A program made the translations under genes and the position numbers. 58,586 nt of DNA from an uncultured Alphaproteobacteria bacterium (lineage in GTDB: Bacteria > Pseudomonadota > Alphaproteobacteria > Rs-D84): contig CALXMR010000013.1 of NCBI GenBank assembly GCA_944389525.1, forward strand, positions 1-58,586, read 5' to 3'. Positions 19,687 to 27,881 of this stretch are shown in pieces; position 1 is the first letter of the stretch; each line of letters starts with the position of its first letter. A model generated the notes under the pieces. That model did no database searches and was not told the DNA's origin. It saw nothing but the letters and a program-made list of their open reading frames with translations.

Positions 19687-21036
19687 CTAAAACCTTTGCA
19701 TCATAGAAAATTCTATACCCCATTTATCAAATTCACGTTGCCATATATTTGAATCACGGCGCATATAACTAAATGTGAAAGTTGGAACAAAATTCCATAC
19801 CTCCAATTTACTATTTGAAATTGATACTGCATACCTCTGTGTTAAACTGCTTTCTGCAATTTGTTCAAACTTTCCGTCTTTTACAACCCAGCGCATATCA
19901 TCATAATCCTGCAAATACGCAGATACATCAAAATATACATTGAACTGTGCCGGCAAATCTATCCCAAAACCTATTCCTAAACTTGGTCGCCAATTTGAAT
20001 ACACTCTATCCTTTGTAACCTCTCTTGCAACCCCTAGTCGCAACATTACATATTTTGAGGAATCAAACGAATGTATAAAGCGACTTGTAGCGTCATACGT
20101 TTGACCATCTAAAATCAATCCAAAATCATCGTATGTATTATCACTAACAAGAAGCGACAGTTGCCCAGATGTCTTACGTGTAAAATCATAGTTTATATTT
20201 AAACGCCCACCAGCAGACCAATTATAAGGGTTCCAACCATACCACCGCCTGCTTGCCGTTGCAGCAAACCATATATCACCGTTTTCCCATACATACCTTG
20301 GTCCTGAACTTACAAATAATAACAAGTCATCAAAATCGTGCTTATTATAGATGTTTGCATAAATATTCGCATCCGATTTCCAACGCCACTGTTCTGACAA
20401 TCGAAACTCGTAATCACCACCTAAAACGAAGTTAAAACCAACTGCTTTTTCTGGCTCAGGTAATTGTCTACATAATGGTCCAAAAATCGTATCGACACAT
20501 TCTTCCCCACCAACAGAAGTGTTAATATTATTATCTGGTGCCATGCCTAAGTTTAAATACACATTCCAGTTTTTGTTCTGACGAATTACGTATCTCATAT
20601 AATTCATCACATTTTTTATATCGTCTGGTAAGTCTTTACCTGCCATGGCACGACGTAACTGATAATCCGCCTGACGCCATTGTTTTGTATTCATATAGCA
20701 AATTGCTAATTCAAATCGAACTCTTGCTAAATCTGGATATTTATCAAGAATCTTGCGATATATCTTTATTGCCGTTTCATAATCTTTGTTCGCAGCAGCA
20801 ACACGCCCACGTAAGAAATTTTGTTCAATATTTAATGCAACATTATTCGCTTCAGGCAACTGCTTTAATATCTCATCTGCATCTTTAATATTTCCAGAAT
20901 CTATCAAAGCACCCGTTATTTTTAGGGCATCAACCATAGAAACAGTAACTTCATGTTGTTTTTCGGAACCAACATTCTCTGCCCAGCATACTTCTGGCAA
21001 TAAACAGACAATAATTGCAAGTATAGCTTTTCTCAC
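19687..21036 (-). CDS. Slam-like surface lipoprotein assembly modifier
   Basis: The 449-aa outer-membrane protein has a signal peptide (about 1-19), TPR-like helices (about 45-150; ARVRFELAICYMNTKQWRQA) and then a beta-barrel of the DUF560 type. The barrel begins at NWNVYLNLGMAPDNNINTS and ends with Phe (MMQRF). This order, NTD helices plus 14-strand-type barrel, is that of Slam proteins, which in Neisseria move lipoproteins such as TbpB and fHbp to the cell surface. It starts at GTG 21036. Directly downstream in cargo space are two lipoproteins that look like its clients. Finding it in a prophage is unusual. Confidence 0.82.
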   Translation of the reverse strand: MRKAILAIIVCLLPEVCWAENVGSEKQHEVTVSMVDALKITGALIDSGNIKDADEILKQLPEANNVALNIEQNFLRGRVAAANKDYETAIKIYRKILDKYPDLARVRFELAICYMNTKQWRQADYQLRRAMAGKDLPDDIKNVMNYMRYVIRQNKNWNVYLNLGMAPDNNINTSVGGEECVDTIFGPLCRQLPEPEKAVGFNFVLGGDYEFRLSEQWRWKSDANIYANIYNKHDFDDLLLFVSSGPRYVWENGDIWFAATASRRWYGWNPYNWSAGGRLNINYDFTRKTSGQLSLLVSDNTYDDFGLILDGQTYDATSRFIHSFDSSKYVMLRLGVAREVTKDRVYSNWRPSLGIGFGIDLPAQFNVYFDVSAYLQDYDDMRWVVKDGKFEQIAESSLTQRYAVSISNSKLEVWNFVPTFTFSYMRRDSNIWQREFDKWGIEFSMMQRF

Positions 21037-21212
21037 TATATTACACCAATTTTTATTAAAGATATTCTAAGTATATGTTAATTTTTATTACATAAATATC
21101 AATTGTATTTTTACCAATAACATACAATCTTTTACAGAATGTATAGACTAGTTCTAGGCCAATTGCACATCACAATATCGTAGTAAAAAATGATTATTGA
21201 GTCTTTTTTCAA

Positions 21213-22175
21213 TTACTTTGCCCCAAAAGCAATGTCCAGTTTTATATCAGTTTCATGCTCTTGAAACTGAAGCAAACCATTTGCCTCTGTTGGTATACCA
21301 TTTTCTGGGTTCGGAGCGTAATAATTCACATTCATATTTGCACCAGACATAATAATATTCCCGTTTGCATCTGGTTGAATTCCAAACTTTACTAAATCTT
21401 CCTTATTTTTATAGTTACTAAACACAATTGTACCAGTAGCATTATCTTGCACATTTATATCGTACCAATTCCCAAACGTGGCTCCAAGACTACTAATACC
21501 GCTTGCACTATCAAAACGAAGAGTTGCCTTGCCATCTAAAACAACTGTAGCAGAATTCGAACTGGCTTGTCCAACCGCTCTTCCTGTAAAATTTACATTA
21601 GTAGCAATTTTTGAAGTATCAACTCTATTTGCAGCACCAACATCTATAAAAGGAATATTTTCACTTATAATATTTTGTTCGCCTGTGATGTTTATTTTAT
21701 CTATTTTATACGTTCCAAAATTAGAATACGACAATCCCAATTCTTTTCCTAGAGAATCATATTCTTTTATATCTTCAATGTTTATTTCGTCTACATATCT
21801 TAAACCAGAAACCCTACGAGACGGTCTTCCTCCAGTATCTTCTTTAGGCACATAGTCTGTTTTATCGCCACGATCGTCATTTGGTGAACGTTCCGAACTA
21901 TCACCTCTTCCATCACTAGGCACATAATTTGTACTATTTCCTCGACCATCTGTCGGATTACGTCCCCCAGTGTCACCCCGATCATCTTCTGGGGTATGTG
22001 GCACCTCGCCACGATCGTCACTTGGTGTACGACTGGCAGAGTCACCGCGACCATCAGTTGGAATATGTGGACTGCAACCGCGACCGTTATCTACACAAGT
22101 TGGTGTATACCCCCCACCACCGCCACCACAGGCACTCAACAACATAACGATTATCAAGCAAGTTATTTTTTTCAC
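21213..22175 (-). CDS. Surface lipoprotein with RGD repeats, probable Slam client
   Basis: The 320-aa lipoprotein has lipobox LLSAC near residues 12-16, then six glycines. Seven imperfect 12-residue repeats of the form PxDxRGDxxxxx follow (about 28-116). A C-terminal domain (about 130-320) ends in IAFGAK. GTG 22175 is the start, since the sequence VKKITCLIIV is a textbook lipoprotein signal and GGGAGAGA precedes it. The C-terminal domain (FTGRAVG, LGATFGNWYDI, PTEANGLLQF) is shared with the lipoprotein at 23447 and recalls the TbpB-like barrel with its terminal FGAK. It lies 177 bp upstream of the Slam-like gene on the same strand. Confidence 0.78.
   Translation of the reverse strand: MKKITCLIIVMLLSACGGGGGGYTPTCVDNGRGCSPHIPTDGRGDSASRTPSDDRGEVPHTPEDDRGDTGGRNPTDGRGNSTNYVPSDGRGDSSERSPNDDRGDKTDYVPKEDTGGRPSRRVSGLRYVDEINIEDIKEYDSLGKELGLSYSNFGTYKIDKINITGEQNIISENIPFIDVGAANRVDTSKIATNVNFTGRAVGQASSNSATVVLDGKATLRFDSASGISSLGATFGNWYDINVQDNATGTIVFSNYKNKEDLVKFGIQPDANGNIIMSGANMNVNYYAPNPENGIPTEANGLLQFQEHETDIKLDIAFGAK
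21828..22094 (-). repeat. 36-bp coding tandem repeats (RGD-type)
   Basis: About seven units of 33-36 bp encode PTDGRGDSASRT, PSDDRGEVPHT, PEDDRGDTGGRN and similar units. Four contain RGD. Copy number could vary by slippage or recombination and change the length of the surface stalk. Confidence 0.8.
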
Positions 22176-22264
22176 TTCTCTCTCCCAACTTATTTGTGAG
22201 TTCCTATCTCTTTGCTTTAAGTATACCACAAAAACACAGTACAAACAAGCCCATTAAACAAGAA

Positions 22265-22317
22265 ACGGCTAATCTGAAAACAATCTACAAATAACTTAGA
22301 CTGTTATGATTAGCCGT
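22265..22317. terminator. Long-loop stem, possible terminator
   Basis: ACGGCTAATC and GATTAGCCGT pair across a 33-nt loop. They lie between the ends of the glycine-rich gene and the lipoprotein promoter region. The T-run is weak (CTTTTC on plus), so the function is uncertain. Confidence 0.4.
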
Positions 22318-22339
22318 CTTTTCTAACTATATTACGATA

Positions 22340-23236
22340 TTAGCGAACTTTTTCTTGCGCCTTTCTCAGCTGTTCTATTTTTAACAACCAAACCGCTCCT
22401 GTTCCACCAACACCGCCGGCACCACCTTGACCATTGATGCCTCTACCAGGTGAAGTCGGGTTAACCCCATTTTGACCAGATGTCCAGGCGCCGCCGCCAC
22501 CGCCACCTTTTCCACCGGCAACTCCTGTCATACTCGGTCTGCTTGCTGGAGCAGTACCATTAGATCCATTTCCGCCTGCAATATACTGTGCGATATCGTC
22601 TGCAGAAAGAGTCATTATATTGCTCTCTGTAATAGACAGCCCATTGACACTTGCTCCACGACCACCTAACCCAGCACCGTCAATATTTTCAGCACCTTTG
22701 CCACCAGTACCTCCTGCTCTAACAGTTCCTCTTACTGCACCAACCGTTGAACTTTCACCACTACCGTTACTGCCTTGTCCTCCAGGTATTGGGCTGATGG
22801 ATGGCATTGTACCAGAGGATACTCTTATCCCCGGATTTCCCCCAGCACCACCACCACGAGATCCAACGTAACCCTGCGCTCCAACAGAGTCACCAGGAAT
22901 AGCTGGAGTATTTCCTACCCCTCCAACTGTGGATCCAGAGCCTGCTTTTGGTATACTAAGATTTATCGCACCAACTAAACGGGTAACGTTTTCACTAATC
23001 TCAATGTTTAAAGCCCCGGCCTCAACATTTTGATAAGTATTTACAAAAACATATGCTCCGCCACCGCCGCCACCGCCAGCTGCGCCATCATCACGAGTAG
23101 CAGGTCTATAGTTATTTGCCCTAGAAGTTCCACCTTTCGCACCGTTACCTCCAGGTCCAATAACCACAACCCTATAGGTACCGGCTTCAAGTGTTGTTGA
23201 ATACTGTCCAGCTGATTTATAACTTAACAACGCCAT
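22340..23236 (-). CDS. Glycine-rich fibre-like protein
   Basis: The 298-aa protein has no signal peptide. It opens with a beta-rich head (YSTTLEAGTYRVVVIGPGGNG), continues with about 200 residues rich in Gly, Ser and Ala, and ends GAVWLLKIEQLRKA. Head and tail match the glycine-rich tail gene at 32880-33653 (YEITLIGSGGGG...GAGLLRIKKL), so the two are paralogues. Such domains form polyglycine II sandwiches in phage receptor-binding tips. ATG 23236 is chosen for AAGGAGGG; a longer reading to 23347 lacks a site. Its place among lipoprotein genes, away from the tail operon, is odd. Confidence 0.7.
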   Translation of the reverse strand: MALLSYKSAGQYSTTLEAGTYRVVVIGPGGNGAKGGTSRANNYRPATRDDGAAGGGGGGGAYVFVNTYQNVEAGALNIEISENVTRLVGAINLSIPKAGSGSTVGGVGNTPAIPGDSVGAQGYVGSRGGGAGGNPGIRVSSGTMPSISPIPGGQGSNGSGESSTVGAVRGTVRAGGTGGKGAENIDGAGLGGRGASVNGLSITESNIMTLSADDIAQYIAGGNGSNGTAPASRPSMTGVAGGKGGGGGGAWTSGQNGVNPTSPGRGINGQGGAGGVGGTGAVWLLKIEQLRKAQEKVR

Positions 23237-23358
23237 TTTGCCCTCCTTATTTTTGCTTTTTGTGACTATGAAAACCGTATCATAGCCTTCACTAAAAAGA
23301 TTACATTCATAAATAAATCCCACAAGTTTTTTATTTTTAAAAGTCAAACTTTATTCAC

Positions 23359-23386
23359 TTGAAAAAATGCTTTTTACAGTTATAAT
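23359..23386 (+). promoter_or_regulatory. Promoter of the 23447 lipoprotein
   Basis: TTGAAA and TATAAT are spaced 16 bp apart, about 60 bp before the start codon, which follows AAAGGAG. Confidence 0.7.
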
Positions 23387-23446
23387 TATTACTTGTCAAA
23401 ACCGCAAAAAACAAGACTTTTTTCCTATTTTCAAAGGAGAAATAGA

Positions 23447-24679
23447 ATGAAAAAAATTATCTTACTAATTACTTGTAATCTCTTAGCTGCATGTAGTTTA
23501 TGGAATGAAGATATAAGTAAATATTCTTCAAACTCCGGCTCCAATCGTGACCCATATGATCCAAGTGTAGAAGTTCCATATAAAAACATTGCTCACGAGA
23601 GCAATAAAAAGGTTACGAATATGGTATCTACAACTTATGACCAATTAAACAGATTTATTGCACACAGAATGGGCGGTTATTCTGCTTTCCCTATAAACGA
23701 TTATCAAGAAATCGCAAAACTAGCCGTTTGGCTAACTTCAGAAGAAAGAACTGCAAAAGAAATTGAAGATAAGTTTTATGAGAATGCTGTTTTGCTGCAT
23801 AATGCTATGTATGTTGTTAATAAAAAATTAGCAGGCTGTGTAAATTTCACCGCTTCAAGCTCAGGCGCAGATGCAGGGGCCTGTTTTGTTAAGTGGAGAG
23901 AAGAAAATGCAGATAAATTTGACAAAGCTGCCCAAGATATTCGTGACAATGCGGACTTAATCAGTCTTCAGGAAGCAAGCTTTTCAACTAACAACGATAC
24001 GGTTTTACGTTTCCTGTTAAATGACGCATCGCCGAATGGTGCAGATGGTGAAATAACAAAAATCGAAGTAAATGGGACACGATATACTCGCATTGATGAC
24101 AGTAACTCATTCCAAAATGGGGATGCTATTTTAACGTATAATTCACTTGGGAAAGAATTAGGACTTTCTTACTCTGATTTTGGAAGTTACTATATATTGA
24201 ATAAAAAAACGGACAAAATCTTAACAAACAATACACCTTTTGCCGGTGGTTACGAAGCCCGTGAAGTTACTAACATTTCTCAAGATATGAAATTCACAGG
24301 TCGTGCTGTTGGTGTGGTAACAAACAATAAAAATTCTTCCGAGCGCATAGATATATCTGGAACGGCCACATTAAACTTTGACCAGAAATCTGGCGTAAGT
24401 ACTTTAGGTGCCAATTTTTCCAATTGGTACGACATAGTTGTTCAAAACGATTCCGCAGGAACAATCAAGTTTAATAATTATAAGAATAATGCGAACAACT
24501 ACGACATGCAGGTTTCTGGCAGTCCAGTTGAAGGGACAATAACTGCAAATGGTGCAGATTTAAATGTTAAATATTATGGTCAAGTACCAACAACTGGAAT
24601 ACCAACAGAAGCCTCTGGTCTGGTTCAATACAATGACCCTAACAGCATAAAATTAGATATGGCTTTCGGGGCAAACTAA
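23447..24679 (+). CDS. Surface lipoprotein, second probable Slam client
   Basis: The 410-aa lipoprotein has lipobox LLAAC (about residue 17). An N-terminal helical domain of about 200 residues contains two cysteines (GCVNFTASSSGADAGACFVKW). The C-terminal domain (about 225-410) is homologous by eye to that of the lipoprotein at 21213: LGKELGLSYSDFGSY, FTGRAVG, LGANFSNWYDI, IPTEASGLVQ and the end MAFGAN. It has its own promoter and AAAGGAG site and is on the opposite strand from the Slam-like gene. The different N-terminal halves on a common barrel-like half suggest domain swapping of the exposed part. Confidence 0.77.
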   Translation: MKKIILLITCNLLAACSLWNEDISKYSSNSGSNRDPYDPSVEVPYKNIAHESNKKVTNMVSTTYDQLNRFIAHRMGGYSAFPINDYQEIAKLAVWLTSEERTAKEIEDKFYENAVLLHNAMYVVNKKLAGCVNFTASSSGADAGACFVKWREENADKFDKAAQDIRDNADLISLQEASFSTNNDTVLRFLLNDASPNGADGEITKIEVNGTRYTRIDDSNSFQNGDAILTYNSLGKELGLSYSDFGSYYILNKKTDKILTNNTPFAGGYEAREVTNISQDMKFTGRAVGVVTNNKNSSERIDISGTATLNFDQKSGVSTLGANFSNWYDIVVQNDSAGTIKFNNYKNNANNYDMQVSGSPVEGTITANGADLNVKYYGQVPTTGIPTEASGLVQYNDPNSIKLDMAFGAN

Positions 24680-24701
24680 TCAATACCTTGCCCCGTAATT
24701 G

Positions 24702-24941
24702 CTATTTGTCATCGCAAACTGTATCGTAAACAATATTATTTGAATCTATTTGTTTTATCGTTTCTGGTGTATCATTGTCATAATCTGCATAGACAGGTCT
24801 ATATAACAAGCAATAATCACTTACGCTTATATTTCTTGTGCAACCTGTCACGCACAGCAGGATCAGTATCAAGGCTGTTCCTAGCACGATTACCGCTTTC
24901 CATGTTCGCCAAAATCTTATTAGTTTGATGTGTTTTTTCAT
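24702..24941 (-). CDS. Outer-membrane spanin (Rz1-like lipoprotein)
   Basis: The 79-aa lipoprotein has an N-terminal hydrophobic segment and lipobox VTGC near residues 30-33. The tail DYCLLYRPVYADYDNDTPE...ICxxN-like region has the pattern of Rz1-type proteins next to phage endolysins. It overlaps the gene at 24817-25032 in another frame by 125 bp, as Rz/Rz1 pairs do. It should link to the inner-membrane spanin and fuse the membranes at lysis. It is at the end of the late operon. Confidence 0.75.
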   Translation of the reverse strand: MKKHIKLIRFWRTWKAVIVLGTALILILLCVTGCTRNISVSDYCLLYRPVYADYDNDTPETIKQIDSNNIVYDTVCDDK

Positions 24942-25032
24942 TTTCCTTTCCTTTTTTTATTCCAAAAAAATAAGCCAATGCAATTGCACCAGCTACAATG
25001 TAGCCCCAAAATTGTTTTATGTATTTTAGCAT
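24817..25032 (-). CDS. Inner-membrane spanin (Rz-like), short form
   Basis: The 71-aa protein has one N-terminal transmembrane helix (about 8-24) and a polar tail ending TDPAVRDRLHKKYKRK. The DxDPAVRxRL ending is common in short proteins next to endolysins of alphaproteobacterial phages. It overlaps the Rz1-like frame and begins 7 bp inside the endolysin gene end. It is short for an Rz, so the role is inferred from position and overlap. Confidence 0.6.
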   Translation of the reverse strand: MLKYIKQFWGYIVAGAIALAYFFGIKKGKENEKTHQTNKILANMESGNRARNSLDTDPAVRDRLHKKYKRK

Positions 25033-25430
25033 CTTAACCCCTCGATTATTTCTTTATCTGTGTACGGCTGTTTCCCGTTTTCGTGTTTTATGATGGATTT
25101 TACTAGTGCAAGCAACACTTTTTCATCTGCTAGATTCAATTTTGACGTTGCATTAAAACCTGTCTGCTGACATATGCTGCGAATGTATGCATTCGTATCA
25201 TTTTCACATGGAGGAGCCCATCGTTTAACTATTCCTGCAACTGTATTTATCCCATACTTTGTATTATATACTTTTATTATTCTTGCCAGCGCACGTATTC
25301 CATACTTTGGCTCTGTAAAAACGCAAAACCCACCGTCACTTGGGGGTAGTGCTAACCCAACCCAACCTATTGCATTATAGCGTATATTACCTGGGTTGTT
25401 GTTTCTTATTCCTCTTGGTTCATGTTTCAT
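25026..25430 (-). CDS. Phage endolysin / lysozyme-like protein
   Basis: The 134-aa protein starts RGIRNNNPGNIRYN, the signature of the lysozyme-like family annotated as phage structural or P5-type lysin. FTEPKYGIRALARIIKVYNTKYG and IVKRWAPPCENDTNAYI follow. It likely cuts peptidoglycan at lysis. It has no signal peptide, so it needs the holin next door (11-bp overlap). Confidence 0.78.
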   Translation of the reverse strand: MKHEPRGIRNNNPGNIRYNAIGWVGLALPPSDGGFCVFTEPKYGIRALARIIKVYNTKYGINTVAGIVKRWAPPCENDTNAYIRSICQQTGFNATSKLNLADEKVLLALVKSIIKHENGKQPYTDKEIIEGLRC

Positions 25431-25638
25431 TTTTTCCTCGTTTTCTACTAAATATGTTGATTATGTTTTCGCCAAATGCTGCTGCAACAAATACCCCCAC
25501 TAATTCAATATCGTAGTTTAAAAAGGCTAAAACTATTGCAGTAATACCAAACAAAGCACAAGCATATCTTCTTGCTAGCGGATTTCCATTCTGATCTGAA
25601 AACATCCTGCCCAAATATGTAAAAAATTTTCGCATCAA
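25420..25638 (-). CDS. Putative holin
   Basis: The 72-aa protein has two hydrophobic segments (about 26-42 and 45-62) and a basic C-terminus FSRKRGKNE. The region QNGNPLARRYACALFGITAIVLAF resembles small holin-like proteins of alphaproteobacterial prophages. It lies directly upstream of the endolysin with an overlap. The function is inferred from topology and context. Confidence 0.6.
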   Translation of the reverse strand: MMRKFFTYLGRMFSDQNGNPLARRYACALFGITAIVLAFLNYDIELVGVFVAAAFGENIINIFSRKRGKNET

Positions 25639-25880
25639 TTTACCCCCTTTATCAATATCTTCACATCGCCTTTTATCTCGTACAACGACTCTTTAATTAT
25701 TTTTAAATCCGACTCTAAGGTATCAGTTCTTTGCTCCAACTGTTCTAACCTAGTATTAACTGATGAGTGGTGAGATTCTGCCCTAATTACAAAACCTATC
25801 AATGCCACTATTACTCCGTATAAGATCCGACCATCTATCCGCATCTTAAACCCCTCTCGTTCCTGCTGATGTTTAACCAT
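25635..25880 (-). CDS. Membrane-anchored coiled-coil protein, lysis-linked
   Basis: The 81-aa protein has one N-terminal transmembrane segment (about 18-34) and then a heptad coiled coil (VNTRLEQLEQRTDTLESDL). It overlaps the holin by 4 bp and follows gene D by 4 bp. It may be a second holin, an antiholin or a spanin-like factor. A start at 25844 (GAGGGG site) is as plausible as 25880. Confidence 0.55.
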   Translation of the reverse strand: MVKHQQEREGFKMRIDGRILYGVIVALIGFVIRAESHHSSVNTRLEQLEQRTDTLESDLKIIKESLYEIKGDVKILIKGVN

Positions 25881-25883
25881 TGA

Positions 25884-26867
25884 CTACTCCCTTGGTTTAG
25901 TTGCCTCTATACTTGTCTTATAACCCGAAGAATTCAGTACGTGCATAGCTGCTTTAACAATCCAGGTCCCTAGTATTTCTTCGGCTCCAGTCTGAATATC
26001 GAGCACGCTTTCCGCTGACAACAACGGGTTTCCTGGCATATCTATATTTAAGGTATATATACCTGTACGCATATTTGCCAACTTGGCATTTGCCCTACTC
26101 TTTGCTTGAATTTCGCTATTAAATGTTTCTCGAAAAGTGTATGTCGGGCTTTGATTACCAATCGTAACCTCTTTTTCTTCCCCGGCATCGAAATCATAAT
26201 ATTTGGCAACCACTCTGCCATACTTATTGCGCTCGGTTATTCGTAATGAATAATCAGACAATTCGCCAACTTGTATTTTAGGCAGTGGTGTACCATCTGG
26301 AAATTGGCCTGTATAGGGGTCAATAAACAATAATTTTCCACCGGATATTTTTACTGACCCGCCATATTCTGTTGCTAAACGCTGAATGAAAGCACAATCA
26401 CTTTCACACGTTTGGTCTATATGGTCTATAAATATGCCTTTATATGCGCTTGATAGCTCCGCTTGCATACCATATGCATTTGCTAATGCGCTAACTATCG
26501 ATGATAAATTTTGATTTTCCCAAGATTTGCTTTTAGGGCTTCTAAAACTTCCTAAATCATGCAACATCGAATTTGATGCTCTAGCGGTTATAGTCAAAGT
26601 TTCTGGCGGTGCGTTGAGCTCTATTTCATCAACTACAAACTGCCCCATTGAATATATATCACTATCATATCCTAACGAAATCTGTAAATTTGCGCCACAA
26701 GAAGGAATCTCAAAAACAGAATCTCTGTTATCTAATTTTATCGTAAGTGTATCAGATACAAGTCCTATTTCATCACTGATACTTAGTGACAACAACCTTG
26801 ACTGTAATAAATCTGTTACGTCTTTATTATCGGCTATGATTGAAAAGTTAGGTTTCATTATTGCCAA
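25884..26867 (-). CDS. D: Tail protein D (late control D, baseplate hub)
   Basis: The 327-aa protein is of the P2 gpD family, part of the contractile tail hub connecting tube and spike. Features are the PNFSIIADNKDVTDLL start, LDNRDSVFEIPSCGANLQISLGY near residue 50, and CESDCAFIQRLATEYGGSVKISGGKLLFI near 135-165. It overlaps gene X by 10 bp. The P2 order U-X-D is kept. Confidence 0.9.
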   Translation of the reverse strand: MAIMKPNFSIIADNKDVTDLLQSRLLSLSISDEIGLVSDTLTIKLDNRDSVFEIPSCGANLQISLGYDSDIYSMGQFVVDEIELNAPPETLTITARASNSMLHDLGSFRSPKSKSWENQNLSSIVSALANAYGMQAELSSAYKGIFIDHIDQTCESDCAFIQRLATEYGGSVKISGGKLLFIDPYTGQFPDGTPLPKIQVGELSDYSLRITERNKYGRVVAKYYDFDAGEEKEVTIGNQSPTYTFRETFNSEIQAKSRANAKLANMRTGIYTLNIDMPGNPLLSAESVLDIQTGAEEILGTWIVKAAMHVLNSSGYKTSIEATKPRE

Positions 26868-27064
26868 ATTTTAATTTTCTGTTTTTGATTTTTTTCTGGA
26901 ATTATCGGTAAAGTTATTTGTACTCCGGCCGGCAACACCGCATCATATTGTCTTAAATGTCGATTTTGTTCTAAAACCTGTTCCAACACACCACTAGTTT
27001 TTCCATAATGTCGCCAAACTATATAATCTAACGTATCACCATCAACTGTTACATATACCGTCAT
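26858..27064 (-). CDS. X: Tail protein X
   Basis: The 68-aa protein matches P2 gpX: VTVDGDTLDYIVWRHYGKTSG, a LysM-like fold, and ending ITLPIIPEK. It acts in tail assembly, possibly as the distal connector or peptidoglycan-binding part. It is between U (4-bp overlap) and D. Confidence 0.87.
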   Translation of the reverse strand: MTVYVTVDGDTLDYIVWRHYGKTSGVLEQVLEQNRHLRQYDAVLPAGVQITLPIIPEKNQKQKIKIWQ

Positions 27065-27561
27065 AACGCACCTGCTACTTGTTGAACAATACCTAATAAG
27101 CCCTGTTGCTGTTCTTCACCATATCGTTTAAGAGATAATGTGAAGGACACCTTGCGTGCTGTGCCATCCTTTAGGAAAGTTGTTTGAACTTCATTTATAG
27201 AGGTTATGCACCAACGCCCGAAAGCTGTTCCATTTCCGCTTATAAGCATTAAAGGAAGCCCTAAACCGGCTTCAGCACGCATCAGGCTAACTTGACGTAT
27301 TCCACCCTTGAACTGCGGATATATTTCGCCTTGCAACGTAATACTGTCCATACCCGGTCCGACAAATTGCATTGCTGGCGTAGTACCAAGCCTTTGTTGT
27401 TCTTGCCAGTTATATTCCGTGTTGCGAGCTAACAAGTTATACGCGGCATTGGAAATACAGAATCTGTATACCCCCAATATCATCATCATGTTGATATTAA
27501 GGGCAGAATTCAGATTTATTTTTCCACCTACACTTTGTAATAAATCGCCTACACTTGACAT
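27061..27561 (-). CDS. U: Tail protein U
   Basis: The 166-aa protein is of the P2 gpU family. Markers are MMILGVYRFCIS near residue 25, QEQQRLGTTPAMQFVGPGMDSITLQGEIYP (about 52-82) and the end KRYGEEQ. It is needed for tail completion. It overlaps X by 4 bp; a counter-oriented gene separates it from the tape measure. Confidence 0.88.
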   Translation of the reverse strand: MSSVGDLLQSVGGKINLNSALNINMMMILGVYRFCISNAAYNLLARNTEYNWQEQQRLGTTPAMQFVGPGMDSITLQGEIYPQFKGGIRQVSLMRAEAGLGLPLMLISGNGTAFGRWCITSINEVQTTFLKDGTARKVSFTLSLKRYGEEQQQGLLGIVQQVAGAL

Positions 27562-27583
27562 TTCTTATTCTCGTTCCTATATA
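27555..27583 (+). promoter_or_regulatory. Promoter of the counter-oriented gene 27612
   Basis: TTGACA and TATATA are spaced 17 bp apart. They lie partly in the 5' end of gene U on the other strand and drive the plus-strand gene at 27612. Confidence 0.75.
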
Positions 27584-27611
27584 CATCCTGTAAAAAATAA
27601 AGGAGTTGAAT

Positions 27612-27881
27612 ATGGATTTAGCTGTTTTAATCAATCTAGAAAGCGAAACGGCAAAAACTGCAAATAAAGCACTGCCACCTGATGGTATCCATGTACACGT
27701 ACATGGCAATGGTCGTTCAACAGAATTGAACCCAAATGCAAATCACCATAAAATTTCTAAAAACAGAGTTTTCATCCTTAAAAATGTTACCCCTGGCGAT
27801 GAAGTAACCATAACATTCAAAGATATTGAACGTTCTGAAATAATACCTGCTGATAGCGAATATATTATGGTTAATATCTAA
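27612..27881 (+). CDS. Counter-oriented small gene (moron) in the tail operon, unknown
   Basis: The 89-aa protein contains DGIHVHVHGNGRSTELNPNANHHK and a beta-rich end (VTPGDEVTITFKDIERSE). It has an AAAGGAG site before ATG 27612 and its own promoter (TTGACA, 17 bp, TATATA). It is transcribed against the late operon and ends 4 bp inside the tape-measure gene end. These are the marks of an independently expressed lysogeny gene. I recognise no family. Confidence 0.65.
   Translation: MDLAVLINLESETAKTANKALPPDGIHVHVHGNGRSTELNPNANHHKISKNRVFILKNVTPGDEVTITFKDIERSEIIPADSEYIMVNI

Noticed and set aside
21828..22094. CRISPR-like array from regular repeats
   Set aside because: Repeats are coding, imperfect and without unique spacers.
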